A DNA stretch of 64,000 nt from Armillaria gallica (lineage: Eukaryota > Basidiomycota > Agaricomycetes > Agaricales > Physalacriaceae): the NCBI GenBank assembly GCA_037576215.1, contig JBANDB010000016.1:868001-932000 (forward strand), read 5' to 3'. Both the position numbers and the translations under genes were made by a program. The notes beneath the pieces were generated by a model that worked only from the letters and a program-made list of their open reading frames with translations, was not told the origin of the DNA and did not search any database. This document shows positions 33,327 to 43,014 of this stretch, piece after piece (within the stretch, counting starts at the first letter, position 1; the number at the start of each line of letters is the position of its first letter).

Positions 33327-36300
33327 TTATGGGATTTCTGTTGCTTCGTACGGCGATTTCGAGCCTGTTGAGGGGTCGTCGTTGCCACCAAACCAATCCC
33401 AGTCGAGTGCTTGGTCGTACCAGATTTTTTGACCAGTGAATGGATCCGTATAGGACTGCCAATCTCCTGTCTCTTGTCTGGTGCGGTTCACTTTTTCTGC
33501 GAGGTATTTGTCGACTAGTTCGTCGGCATCCATGTCGTTTTCCTTCACCCAGCTGTTGGATTCGGGTCCATATCCTTTCCATTTAACGAAGTAGTCTGTA
33601 GTCCAGCGCCACGGTTCGCCAGCCCTTCCTCGGACCTTCCGGTCTCTATGCTCGAGAACTTGCTCGATTTCATAGTGCTCCTCCCCGTCAATAAGATCGG
33701 GTGGTGGCGGAGGCGGCTGTTCCTGGTTAGGGAATGCGGGTGGCACATAGGGTGTTAGGAGTGATTCGTTGAATACTGGATGGATACGCCAGCCTATGGG
33801 GAGTTTTAATTTGTACGCCGAAGCTCCGATCTTGGCGATGATTCGGAAGGGGCCCGTTTTTTTATCTGCAAGTTTTTTCTTCGGACGTGGGAGTGCCAGA
33901 TTGCTCGTATCGAGCCACACTTCGTCTCCCACCGAGTAATCAACCGCAGGTCTTTTCTTTTTGTCATACTGGGCTTTCATCTGGTCGGCGGCTTTCTCGA
34001 GTGCTTGCTTCGCCTCGGCGTGGATTTTCTGCATATCTGAAACGAAAGTTTTTGAGGCCGGTGTTCTGAAAGGTGCTTGGGGTCGTACGGCACCAGGGAG
34101 GACCTCGACGATATAGCCATGGGTAACCTCGAAGGGACTTTTACCCGTCACGGAGTGGGTGCGGTTATTGTGAGCGAAGGCCGCGAGAGAGAGCCATTCT
34201 ACCCAGTCATTCTGGCGGTGATTGACGAAGATCCGGAGGTATTTTTCAACCTCCTGATTCACTCGCTCAGTTTGCCCGTCAGTTTGTGGGTGGTAGGCAG
34301 TGGATACGTTTGCCTTGATTTGAAGCAAGTCATAAAGGTCTTTCATGAACTTGGATACAAACACGGAGCCTCGGTCGCTGATAACGACCTGCGGCATTCC
34401 ATGTTTGGCGTAGACTTCGTCTCGTAGGATTTTGGCCCACCCTTCTGATGACATCTCTGTAGTGCATGCGACTGGTATGATTTCTTTAGAGAAGCGATCG
34501 ACGATCATTAGGATCGCGTCGAAGCCCTTGCTCTTTGGTAAACCAGTCACCATGTCTACGGAGATATGGGTCCAGGGTCGGGAGGGTATCGTGTTGGGAT
34601 GTAGCGGTGCTGCTTTTGCTTGAGTGCTCGATTTCGTTCGTTGGCACGTTTCGCAACCGCGGACATAGTCCTCTATGTCTTTTTTCATCCTGGGCCACCA
34701 ATATTCCCGTAAGACGAGTTCTTTAGTCTTCTCTATGCCGGGGTGTCCCGCCGTGATGTGGTCGTGAACTTGCGAGACAATCTCGCCTCGTAACGCGTGG
34801 TCAGAAGGAACATAAATGCGGGAATCGTAATAGATTAACCCATCATTCATCTTCAGTCCTCGGTCGTGGTTTAGGGAGGTCGCAATGTTCTTGTCCCATC
34901 GGTGGTGGTCGAGCGTGGCTTGCTTTATCTTGGAATGAGTTTCCTCGATAGTGGGCATGACTAGTGCCCGGAAGTGCTCGGGTTTGAGGACGATAACTTC
35001 GTTGTTGTCCTCCTTTCCTTGCTTGTGATCTGCTCTGCGACTAAGTAAGTCGGCTTTCTTGTTTGCGGTTCCTGATTTGTGGTGAAGCGTGAAATGATAT
35101 TCGGCCAGTTCAGTTACCCACCGCGCTTGTCGCCGGTTGAGTTTCTGAGGTTTTCGGAAATACTGGAGGTTTTGGTGGTCCGTCCATATTTCGAAGTCCT
35201 GAACTGCGCCCATCAGATAGTGCCTCCACTCGTCGAGCGCGATCATTATCGCGAGCAGCTCTTTGTCGTAAATTTTGTAATTTCGTTCTGTCGTGGTGAG
35301 GGATTTGGATAAAAATGCGACCGGGCGCCATTTTCCATCCTGCTCCTGCGTCAATACCGCACCTATCGCTCCCTCACTTGCATCTGCCTCTATGCGGAAT
35401 TTTCCGCCGTCGGTGGGTATTGCCAATACCACCTCTTCGGCTAGTAGGCGTTTCAATTCTTCAAACGCATCCTGTTGCGCTTTTCCCCATTTCCATGGAT
35501 CGTTTCCTGTCAGCTGGGTCATTGGCTTAACGACCTTGCTGTATCCTTTGATGAAACGTCTGTAGAAATTGGTAAAGCCTAAGAACGACTGGAGCTGTAC
35601 TTTCTTGGTTGGTACAGGCCATTCTGCGATCCCTGCGATTTTGACTGGGTCCATGCGGATGCTTCCTTCACTGATGATGACTCCAAGGTACTCCGTTTCC
35701 AAGGTTTCGAACTCGCATTTTTCCGCTTTAAGGAATAGCTTGTTCTTCCGGAGGAGTCTTAGGACCTCGCGCGTGATGCGGCGATGTTCCTCCTTGGTTT
35801 TGGACATGATTAGGATGTCGTCGAGGTAAACAGTGACGGCGCCTGATGCAATGAGATTTTTGAAAATATCATTCATCATCCATTGGAAGGTGGCAGGCGA
35901 GTTGGTGAGCCCGAAGAACATAACCGTGGGTTCGAACAACCTGCGGTTAGTTCTGAACGCGGCTTTCCACTCGTCGCCACTTTTGATGCGCACATTGTTG
36001 TAACCCCATCGGACGTCGAGCTTGGAAAAATACTTGGCCCCCCGCAACTTGTCCATTAGTTCTGAGATTAAAGGAAGCGGGTAACGGTTTTTAATCGTCA
36101 TCTCATTGAGCTTCCTATAATCTTGGACTGGTCGCAGCTTGCCATCCTTCTTTTTAACGAAGAAGAATGGCGAAGCCATGGGTGACTTGGATGGTCGTAT
36201 TCGTCCACTCGAGAGGTTCTCGTCTAAGAACTTATCGAGTTCTGCCTGTTCGTTCCGATTCAAAGGGTATACCTTGCAGTCCAGATTGGCGCTCGCATTG

Positions 36301-38780
36301 GGAGTAAGTTCGATGGCGTGGTCCCACGTCTTTGGGTCAGGGAGTTCATCGAAGCTGTCTTTGTCGAACAGATCGTTAAAATCCCGACACCATTCCGGGA
36401 CCATTTCTTCAAACGTTTTGGCCTCCTTGTCTGCATTGGCCGCGGCGGCTAAGTCATTGGCATGATGCGCTCAAATGAGAATAGTCCACGTGAAATCGAC
36501 TGCGAGGATGGTGTCACCCTCTTCCAGTTCCTCGTCCCAGTTATCGTCGGGATCCGCATCAGGTAGCGTGAATAAGTTTTTACGGCATTCGCATCGTGCA
36601 AACGTTAATCCTCCAGTCTTCCAATTGATGATCGGATTATGTCGGGCTAACCAATCGTGACCGAGGAAGATCTCTTTATCACCGAGATCTGTTACGGCTA
36701 GATCTATTCGTTCAGAATGATCCCCGATTTTGAGTTCGATCTCGGCATATTCAGTGATTGATCCTCCTGAGTTCTTGGTTCCGTCGGCATTATAGACTGG
36801 GATTGGGGCGGCCGTTGGTCGAGTCGGGATGTTATGTTGTCTGACGAATTTTTGATTGATGGCGCTGCTGGTGCATCCGCTGTCTACCAACGCGGTTGTG
36901 AAGATATTGGAAATTGTTCCTGGAGCCCCGAGCATGACGGGGATCACCAGGTCTTTTCCTTTATCGCTCAGCGCGCTGATAAGTCGCTTTGGTTCTTGTA
37001 GCTCATGAAGCCACCAGAGCGCGTCAATTCGCTTCATCCCCCTCATCGCTCTGATCATTGAGTCAACGACTTCTTCTGTGCGCGCCTTGTGAATCCAGTT
37101 TTTTAGAATTGCCTTTGCTTCCGACCCCGTCCGCGCTTGCACTACGCCGCGTAGAGTCCACTCTGCTCCGAATGGTTTGAGCCATTCTCTATAGGTCTGT
37201 CCCTTTGTATAGGTTCGGGACAGTTGCGGGACCTCTTCAACCTTCGCGTCGCCCCATACGGGCGCGACTACCGTCGGTGAGGTCACCGCATTTTCTAAGT
37301 CTAAAGGGGTTAAATTAGCGTCCTTGTTCATCATGAAACTGGTAATGTCCTCGTCGTCAGGTACTTCAATAAAAGCTACCTGATGCCCCCTTTGTACTGC
37401 CTGGGCGCTAGCAGCTTCCGATCCTGCGGCTTTCTGGTCGGTCGTGGAATGGGAGTAGCTTTCCGCGAAGGCGCCGCTCCTGGGAGGAGTGGCAAGGTGG
37501 GCTGTCACTGTTGCGCAACGATTGCCTGCGCTTCTCACCGTTGAGTAACAGTCGCCTTCACCTGGTCCCTTCGGGCCCGTCTCTGTGATGACCGGGATCC
37601 TCGTTTCATTCGGCATTCCCCCTTCGTCGGGTCGCCCTACGTCTCGATAGGCGTTGGCAACTGATCGGGGGCACTTACCCGACTCCGGGTCGTCCATCTT
37701 CGGGACCGAGGGCAATACCCCCGTCGTGTCCGTCGTCGTCTTCAGGGCGGAGAGCAAATAGACCCTCGCGTCCCTCGTATCTTCTAGGGCGGCCTTCGTT
37801 AGGGCCAATAGTCCAGTGTTGCGGGAGCTGGTCTCCGTCGGAGTCTTGGCGTCGCGATCTCTGTCGTTCGAGGCCTCATCCGGGGGTCCTAAGTCAGCTG
37901 TGCTGTACTTAGCTTTGTTCGCTTCGTTAGGCGATAGTCCTGAGTCGCCTTTGTGGTCGTCCCCAGCTTGTCCAGTGTTGCGGGAGCTGGTCTCCGTCGG
38001 AGTCTTGGCGTCGCGATCTCTGTCGTTCGAGGCCTCATCCGGGGGTCCTAAGTCAGCTGTGCTGTACTTAGCTTTGTTCGCTTCGTTAGGCGATAGTCCT
38101 GAGTCGCCTTTGTGGTCGTCCTCAGCTTGTCCAGTGTTGCGGGAGCTGGTCTCCGTCGGAGTCTTGGCGTTCGTGGCCTCATCCGGGAATGCTGTCGTCA
38201 GAGCCCCGTCGTGGGATTTATACTCTGCAGCCCGTGTGCAAGTCTCTTTTACCAGAGGAGGTTTCGCCGTAGCTATTCCCTCGAAACTCCCTGCGCGGCA
38301 GGGACTCCGTAGAGCTGCAATTTCAGGCAGAGGACGTTTACGCGGGAGCGTAGCTGTCTGCTCTCCTGCCCCATCCGGTCGAACATTCGTCGCTGCGGCT
38401 TGAAACTCCCCCAGGGGAGGCCTCGACTGGTGCTTCGCCGTTATGATGGGTGTCACTATGGTGGGTGACTTATCGCCTCGAGCTTTCGTCTGTAATAGAT
38501 TACTCGCCGGGCGTCGAACCGATAGCTCTGTGACTACCGCGCTCGTTCCTAGGATCGTCGATGGTCCAACCATCACGATGGTCGCTTCGTTAGGCGTAGA
38601 TTGATTCTTGATTGGTTTCTGGTCTGGTTGCGAAGTCGCGGGTATATTCGAATGCGCGGTTGTTACTACAGGTGATATATAAGTACATGAGCGAAGTAAA
38701 AATGGCGTACCAGCCGAAACCAAGTCCTGGGTCGCCGAATAGATCGAATCGTTATCTAGACGGCGTTCTCTTTTACCTCC
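33327..38780 (-). CDS. pol: Gypsy-1 Pol polyprotein (protease, RT, RNase H, integrase, chromodomain), one in-frame stop
   Basis: Same-frame halves 38780-36471 and 36470-33327, divided only by TGA at 36471-36473. The first half has a low-complexity linker with a 53-residue repeat, then the aspartic protease (LVDSGCTSSA). The second half, counted from the Met at 36404, has RT with YLDD (193-196), RNase H (D341, E382, D409), the integrase HHCC (H549, H554, C584, C587; spacing approximate), integrase D617-D677-E713 (35 residues between the last two), and a chromodomain (~910-970, FVKWKGYGPESNSWV). The chromodomain should direct integration to particular chromatin. The TGA lies where Gypsy-2 has His-Val; CGA to TGA at CpG is the simplest origin. 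Pol is in the -1 frame to gag. Confidence 0.93.
37811..38173 (-). repeat. 159-bp coding minisatellite in Gypsy-1 pol linker
   Basis: Units start at 37811, 37970 and 38129 (the last partial), period 159 bp, encoding 53 residues each (KTPTETSSRNTGQ..., KAKYSTADLGPPDEASND). Units 1 and 2 are nearly identical (one C/T difference seen). It lies between gag and protease. Gypsy-2 lacks the array. Confidence 0.9.
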
Positions 38781-40936
38781 TCAATCGTTGAGAGGCCTTC
38801 TTTCCTGTCCCAGTAGGTATTTGCGCGTCGCAAAGACTCTGCTCGGGTTTGAGGTGCTCGGCAGTCTCGCTTGAAGTGGCCCTTCTTGCCACATCCGAAG
38901 CATATCGTATCTGCCGTGGCGACGTCGATGTTCATCGGCTGTCCGCGTCCTCCGTAAGTTGTCCCCGTCACCGGTCTGGTTGTTGGTGCGGGGCCTCTAG
39001 TTTGACCGCCCTGTACAGGCGCGGTCGTCTTCTGTGGTCGTGGCGGTCCTGTCGTTCCTTCTGCCTGCTTGAGGCGCCAATTAAGATCTATCCGGAGGAG
39101 GCGAGCCTTCCATGCGGGGTAGTCGACCGGCACATCACCGTCTGATGAGTAGATCGTGTTCTTGCTCGTTTGACGGGCGGCCTTCTTGATCTGGTGGAGC
39201 ATTACCTGATCGTTATTTCGTACCCCGGCAAAGTAGGCTAGTTCTTCGAATAGCTGGAAGAACCTGTCGCCGTCCTTGTGCTCTGATTGCTTCAGCCTTT
39301 CCCACTGCGCGTACTTGAGCTGTGCGTCAGCGTCCTTCCAAAACCTGTCGTTGAGTTCCGTCTGGAACTCATCGTAGGTTGGATACTTTTGCTCGCCGTC
39401 CGCTGTCTTTCCTATGACTTTGGCGCATAACTGCCACCATCTTTCGGCTTCCCCCGCGAGTCGTGAGACACAGAAGACGACTCGGTGTGGATGTTGGCGG
39501 AAATGCCGATTAAAGACCTCGAAGTGGAGTTCGCACTTTAGGAAAAAGCGAGCGATGTCGTCTGAGTCCCCTGAGAAATCGTCGACTTCTTTCAATATCT
39601 TTGGCTTGAAGTCGTCATAGGGGGCTATCGCTCCAGCTTGTAATTCCCAGGGTATGGGTGGATCTGGCATTGCTGGCGGTGCTGGGAATCGTGGGAGCAT
39701 TACCCGTACCGGTGGTGCGGGAGGTGGTTGTGCAGGTTGCCCACCGCCTCCACCGCCTCCGTTAGCTCCGGCGAATGGTAGGTACCCGGGTGTGTACGTT
39801 CCTGGAGCCGCCATTCTTGTCACATAGGAAAAGGTGTTAGTGACTCGGGGAGGTGCTACTGGGGGCTCATCTGGCATGGGTTCCTGGATTTCGATCTCTA
39901 GTGCGGCTTCTTCATAATCGGGCCACTCCTCGATCATGGCATCTGGGTGCACACTGTTCCACAAGGCGCGAGCATTCCGCTCCGCCTCATACTGTAGGAT
40001 TTCGTCCGCTGGTAATCCTCGGTTTTTCTTCATAAAATAATCGTTCCCGGCTGGGGTCTCTCCCCAGATTCGGGAAAACGGCAATTCAAAGGCGAAATAG
40101 TTATAGATGTTAAAAAAGGTTGCTTGCCGTAATATAGTGGGAGTAGGGACTGTGGGATCATCGTCTGTTTGATTATAAAAATTGATGGCATCAGTTAGTG
40201 TCATCATCGCTGGGGTAGTAGGGTGACTGCTCGCGCGCCTGCTCGGAGGACGACTCAGGGATTCCATCGATCGTGAGCCTTGGGAAAGGGGTCGGTGGGC
40301 GACCGACGGTGGTCGACTCACTGCCCTCCCCTGGTGGGTTTGTAAGCTCGGGTGGTGGCTGTGGTCGCTCCCTGAGTCGTTGCTGGAGTCGCTCCCAAGC
40401 ACTTGCTCGAGGGGGCCGAAGCGCGGACCTTCGAGGCTGTGCTCGCCAACCACTGCGCCTGGGGTTTGAGGGGCCGGCGACGGGTTCACTGATCTGTACA
40501 GGCTCGAGTGCCGGCTCGCTGGTCTGTGCGGCGGCGGGGAAGTAGGCACTATAGGGAATGTCAAGGTTGTCCCAGAGCTCACTGGTAGTGACACTGGCTG
40601 CGGGTGCTGGAGTATCGGTGGTTGCGACGGGTCGAGTGTTGCGGCCCATGCCGTGTCTCCTTCCGTGGTTGGCTCGGGAGTTTCCGCCGGGTGAGGGAGT
40701 TCGAGGGACAAACGAGGCATAGTAGGAAGCGGGATACTCGGAGGTGATGTTGACCTCAGCCGGGCTCCTTCTGGCAGTGGTAATAGGGCCTCCCTCCGTG
40801 AGCGCGGTAGGAGTCGACTCAGAAATGTTGTCCTCTTCTTCGCTGACTCGCTGCCCAGGGAACTGGTGGATTGGGATCGGTCGGTGTGGTATGGGTGCGA
40901 AGAGTCGGGGTGGCTGCTGCTCGAGCGGGATGCCAT
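38756..40936 (-). CDS. gag: Gypsy-1 Gag polyprotein
   Basis: 726 codons from the ATG at 40936 (MASRSSSSHPDSSHPYH); the open frame continues further upstream without an ATG. The first 300 residues are Ser/Pro/Arg-rich and share DNA with ORF0. The capsid-like retrotransposon gag domain is near residues ~440-560 (FLKCELHFEVFNRHFRQHPH, GEAERWWQL, FQTELNDRFW). One CCHC zinc knuckle (CFGCGKKGHFKRDC) near the C-terminus binds RNA. Gag assembles the virus-like particle in which reverse transcription occurs. pol follows in the -1 frame with a 25-base overlap. Since ORF0 has the first ATG, gag is presumably reached by leaky scanning, a frameshift or an internal start. Confidence 0.9.
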   Translation of the reverse strand: MASRSSSSHPDSSHPYHTDRSQSTSSLGSESAKKRTTFLSRLLPRSRREALLPLPEGARLRSTSPPSIPLPTMPRLSLELPHPAETPEPTTEGDTAWAATLDPSQPPILQHPQPVSLPVSSGTTLTFPIVPTSPPPHRPASRHSSLYRSVNPSPAPQTPGAVVGEHSLEGPRFGPLEQVLGSDSSNDSGSDHSHHPSLQTHQGRAVSRPPSVAHRPLSQGSRSMESLSRPPSRRASSHPTTPAMMTLTDAINFYNQTDDDPTVPTPTILRQATFFNIYNYFAFELPFSRIWGETPAGNDYFMKKNRGLPADEILQYEAERNARALWNSVHPDAMIEEWPDYEEAALEIEIQEPMPDEPPVAPPRVTNTFSYVTRMAAPGTYTPGYLPFAGANGGGGGGGQPAQPPPAPPVRVMLPRFPAPPAMPDPPIPWELQAGAIAPYDDFKPKILKEVDDFSGDSDDIARFFLKCELHFEVFNRHFRQHPHRVVFCVSRLAGEAERWWQLCAKVIGKTADGEQKYPTYDEFQTELNDRFWKDADAQLKYAQWERLKQSEHKDGDRFFQLFEELAYFAGVRNNDQVMLHQIKKAARQTSKNTIYSSDGDVPVDYPAWKARLLRIDLNWRLKQAEGTTGPPRPQKTTAPVQGGQTRGPAPTTRPVTGTTYGGRGQPMNIDVATADTICFGCGKKGHFKRDCRAPQTRAESLRRANTYWDRKEGLSTIEEVKENAV

Positions 40937-41111
40937 TGGTATTATTAGTAATGACTGAGGGGGTGGTACGGTGCGCCTCTTCTTGTCGTCGGAGCTGTAG
41001 TTGTCTTGTCCTATAGCGGAACCTGACTGCAAGAATGAGGGCGATGGAAACGAGAGTGGCGCTTGGTATTCCTAGCGCGATTGCTATAATCCGAGCGTCG
41101 TCGTTTTCCAT
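40191..41111 (-). CDS. Gypsy-1 ORF0: single-pass membrane protein ORF preceding and overlapping gag
   Basis: 306 codons from the first ATG after the LTR (41111, only 42 bases inside) to a stop at 40191, in a different frame from gag, which it overlaps for about 745 bases. Residues ~8-31 (RIIAIALGIPSATLVSIALI...) form one strong membrane span, followed by a basic stretch (RYRTRQLQLRR) and then a long Pro/Ser/Arg-rich tail. The same ORF with about the same first 95 residues is found in Gypsy-2 (43482-43913), including ALGIPSAT/SLGIPSAT and NGIPLEQQPPRL. Classical Tf1-type elements have no such ORF. The function is unknown; a membrane anchor is inferred from sequence only. Codon bias could leave such a frame open by chance in the tail, but not the conserved start. 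Confidence 0.6.
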   Translation of the reverse strand: MENDDARIIAIALGIPSATLVSIALILAVRFRYRTRQLQLRRQEEAHRTTPSVITNNTNGIPLEQQPPRLFAPIPHRPIPIHQFPGQRVSEEEDNISESTPTALTEGGPITTARRSPAEVNITSEYPASYYASFVPRTPSPGGNSRANHGRRHGMGRNTRPVATTDTPAPAASVTTSELWDNLDIPYSAYFPAAAQTSEPALEPVQISEPVAGPSNPRRSGWRAQPRRSALRPPRASAWERLQQRLRERPQPPPELTNPPGEGSESTTVGRPPTPFPRLTIDGIPESSSEQAREQSPYYPSDDDTN

Positions 41112-41138
41112 AAAGGTTCTGATGCAGAATCAGTAAAG

Positions 41139-41152
41139 TAGCTTTGAGCTAA
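41139..41152 (-). promoter_or_regulatory. self-priming primer-binding site of Gypsy-1
   Basis: The 14 bases just inside the 5' LTR (TTAGCTCAAAGCTA) are the exact reverse complement of an LTR sequence at 41311-41324, just downstream of the LTR TATA box. A transcript starting near there could fold back and prime reverse transcription with its own 5' end, as known for Tf1. No match to a tRNA 3' end (…TGG) is apparent. Confidence 0.7.
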
Positions 41153-41153
41153 T

Positions 41154-41672
41154 TGTAAGACCCGAACTCCAACTAAAAGGTGAATTAGATCGGCTGTATC
41201 GCGTTCGTACAGTCACCGTCTAGCCCTTGTGGATAGTTGATGCCCAAGACTCACTTTAGGAGCTTTCCAGCGTAGTGGGGAAGTGGGAGAGTATTCGGTA
41301 TGAATAAACTTTAGCTCAAAGCTAGGGAAATACAGGCTTTGAGTAAACTACTTATATACTAAAGTCAAGGTCTGTAAAAGGTACTAGGATGAGGCTATCG
41401 TGTTAGAAAGTGAATAAGCCAAGTACACGATAGCCGAGAAATAAGACGTGCTTAAGACGTGCTAAGTCGTAATGAGTACGTGTCGCGTACGCGTTGGCCG
41501 AGTGTGACGTGTGGAGTACGTGTTTCGTACATGTCGACCGAGTGTGACGTGTTAGCGATGTGAAGATTTATGAAGACTCCCCGGGAGTCGCGGATCTAAA
41601 GATGGTGAGTCATCTTATCTTATCTGTCCGAGATAAGATAAGATGTAAGGAAAAAATGAATAAATCGTAACA
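41154..41672 (-). repeat. Gypsy-1 5' LTR (519 bp)
   Basis: 519 bp, TG...CA ends. It contains a TATA box (tatataag, 41351-41358 on the minus strand) and, about 27 bases downstream, the sequence whose complement forms the primer site. Confidence 0.95.
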
Positions 41673-42254
41673 CTCCACCCCCCCACCCCTCCCCTCCTTC
41701 CATATAGGGTAGTAATATAGCTATATTTGGGATGCTTTGTCATAGTATTTGTTGGTGGCAACTTCTGGCTAGTTGCCGGGTACATGCCAGACCTCATGGC
41801 AACTGATTCCAGCACCGTTCCAGTAACGCAAAAAGGCTAGAATGTGTATCAGAATGTTTAAAGGGTTACATTTTGATCAATTTCTTGACTCAATGCCTCA
41901 TGAGGACATATCAAACTGCTATATAAGGTAAGTCAGTTTCGTGTTTAAGGTCGGCACCCCTCCCCCCCTCCCCCCCTACCTCCTTTGCCGGATTTTAGCC
42001 GCGCACCGCGTGCCCCTCTTGCATCAATGCCAAAGAGTGTTGGTGAAAATGTTTGTAACACCAGCTATCATATCCCCAGTAGTAAGTAGAATGTATTGTG
42101 GTATATATTGCATCATGATTCATTCAAAATATCCCTCAAAAACTCATTTTTAGACCCTAACAGGAGGGGTCAACTTTTTTTTTTTGGGCCTGCTGGCCCA
42201 ACCTACCTACCTACCCGGTGTGCTGGGCCGACATCCTGGTACCCCCTTGAGTAC

Positions 42255-42640
42255 TGTCCTATTTGATTCAATTCAAATGTCACATGTCTCAGAGGGGTCA
42301 TTCGTATTCGGAAATTGACCCCTCATCACTAGTCACTGGTCACACATGTACCATCCGAGAAGGTTCAGGGGTCACCGATACAAAGAAAATTCAAAAATGA
42401 CCCATTCTTGGTAAATCTTGGCTCAAATGGTGTTTGAATTACAAAAATTTCTCATCCGTGCACATTTTAGGTGAATTTTCATGGCCTAGATCAGTGGGAT
42501 AAGGACAAAATCATGCAACAGCACTGCCACCTATTCAGATTTTGTCTGAATGTCACTGTCCCAGAAGAGGTATTTGGTTATTTGAACTGGTCCCAGAAGG
42601 TCATGCATCACAGGCCATTCAAATTGATTGAAATAGGATA
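42255..42640. mobile_element. 386-bp MITE with ~24-bp inverted ends
   Basis: Left end TGTCCTATTTGATTCAATTC, right end complementary (TATCCTATTTCAATCAATTT), with GTAC on both sides (42251-42254, 42641-42644); boundaries are ambiguous by a few bases. The first three bases also appear at 31121-31123 because hAT-A inserted there. Unit 2 has the empty site at about 61857 (ggctagtacccgc). Non-coding. Confidence 0.75.
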
Positions 42641-42957
42641 GTACCCACAAAGGTGATAGCAGCACCCTTCAGCTCGGGAAAATGGTCGAGCATGTCCGCT
42701 TTGAATTGTGACATGCTCAGCACACAACGGAGGGTGTCCTGTAAGCTGTCAAATGGGATGAACAGTGGTTGACTACATTGGTGAAATCGCTCATCCTTGG
42801 TCGCTGTTTAAGTAGGGAACACAATTAAACGAAGAAATGGAAAGCGGACCTGAACGACCCAGAGACGGCACCAAACTGACAAAAGAAGTAAAAGTACTCT
42901 TCTTTTCTCCTCGAGTTTGGACCTTTATTGGAAAGTTTCAGGCACACTGTTCGCTGC
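42641..42957. other. end of unit 1, no gene seen
   Basis: Homologous to 61857-62171. Contains a minus-strand open stretch in the unit 2 copy (61931-62242) but no motif. It holds the breakpoint of the tandem duplication at 42957/42958. Confidence 0.6.
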
Positions 42958-43014
42958 ACATGAGGAAGATATTGTGTCTTCCCTCTGTTTGCGACAGTGC
43001 ACCCTTAGTTTATG

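Larger units (their letters stand above)
32250..41672 (-). mobile_element. Gypsy-1: full-length Ty3/gypsy chromovirus
   Basis: 9.42-kb LTR retrotransposon read on the minus strand: 5' LTR 41154-41672, primer site 41139-41152, ORF0, gag, pol, polypurine tract (AAGGGGGGGG just before the 3' LTR), 3' LTR 32250-32768. The flanks CCCCA and CTCCA are a possible 5-bp target duplication with one change. Domain order (gag with zinc knuckle, protease, RT, RNase H, integrase, chromodomain) is that of chromoviruses. The LTRs differ at one position by eye, so the insertion is recent. One in-frame TGA interrupts pol. It is inserted in element C. Confidence 0.95.
32185..42021. mobile_element. hAT-like element C, split by Gypsy-1
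   Basis: Termini CAAGAGGGGC and GCCCCTCTTG (after a short mismatch, GTGCCCCTCTTG) are inverted repeats with a perfect 8-bp target duplication CATCAATG (32177-32184 and 42022-42029). The duplication is absent in the other hAT-A copies. Without Gypsy-1 it is about 414 bp (32185-32249 plus 41673-42021) and non-coding, C/T rich on the right. It is a hAT-type MITE inserted into hAT-A. Confidence 0.82.
31124..42249. mobile_element. hAT-like non-autonomous element 'hAT-A', enlarged by nested insertions
   Basis: The ends CAAGGGGGTCC... and ...GGTACCCCCTTG are inverted repeats, flanked by a perfect 8-bp direct repeat AGTACTGT (31116-31123 and 42250-42257). An 8-bp duplication and short terminal repeats are hAT features. 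Its own sequence is only about 527 bp; the rest is inserted element B (31292-32062) and element C (32185-42021, which carries Gypsy-1). Two uninterrupted relatives lie at 44666-45168 and 52744-53262. No transposase is encoded. It is in reverse orientation to those two. Confidence 0.88.
26375..42957. repeat. tandem segmental duplication 2, unit 1
   Basis: Homology with unit 2 starts at 'gaggaagat' in the F-box-like gene (26375) and ends at 'ctgttcgctgc' (42957). Without the solo LTR, the 429-bp element and the MITE-hAT-Gypsy nest, about 4.15 kb of ancestral unit remains, which agrees with the same sum for unit 2 (about 4.1 kb). Unit 1 is richer in CpG than unit 2. Confidence 0.85.

Noticed and set aside
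33185..36465. Many plus-strand open frames across Gypsy-1
   Set aside because: They are antisense shadows of pol and gag and have no motif of their own.
37811..38173. CRISPR-like array
   Set aside because: 159-bp units with no spacers, inside pol; a coding minisatellite in a eukaryote.
37816..38403. 195-codon plus-strand frame opposite the Gypsy-1 pol repeat
   Set aside because: It repeats simply because the 159-bp minisatellite is in frame on both strands; no recognisable protein.
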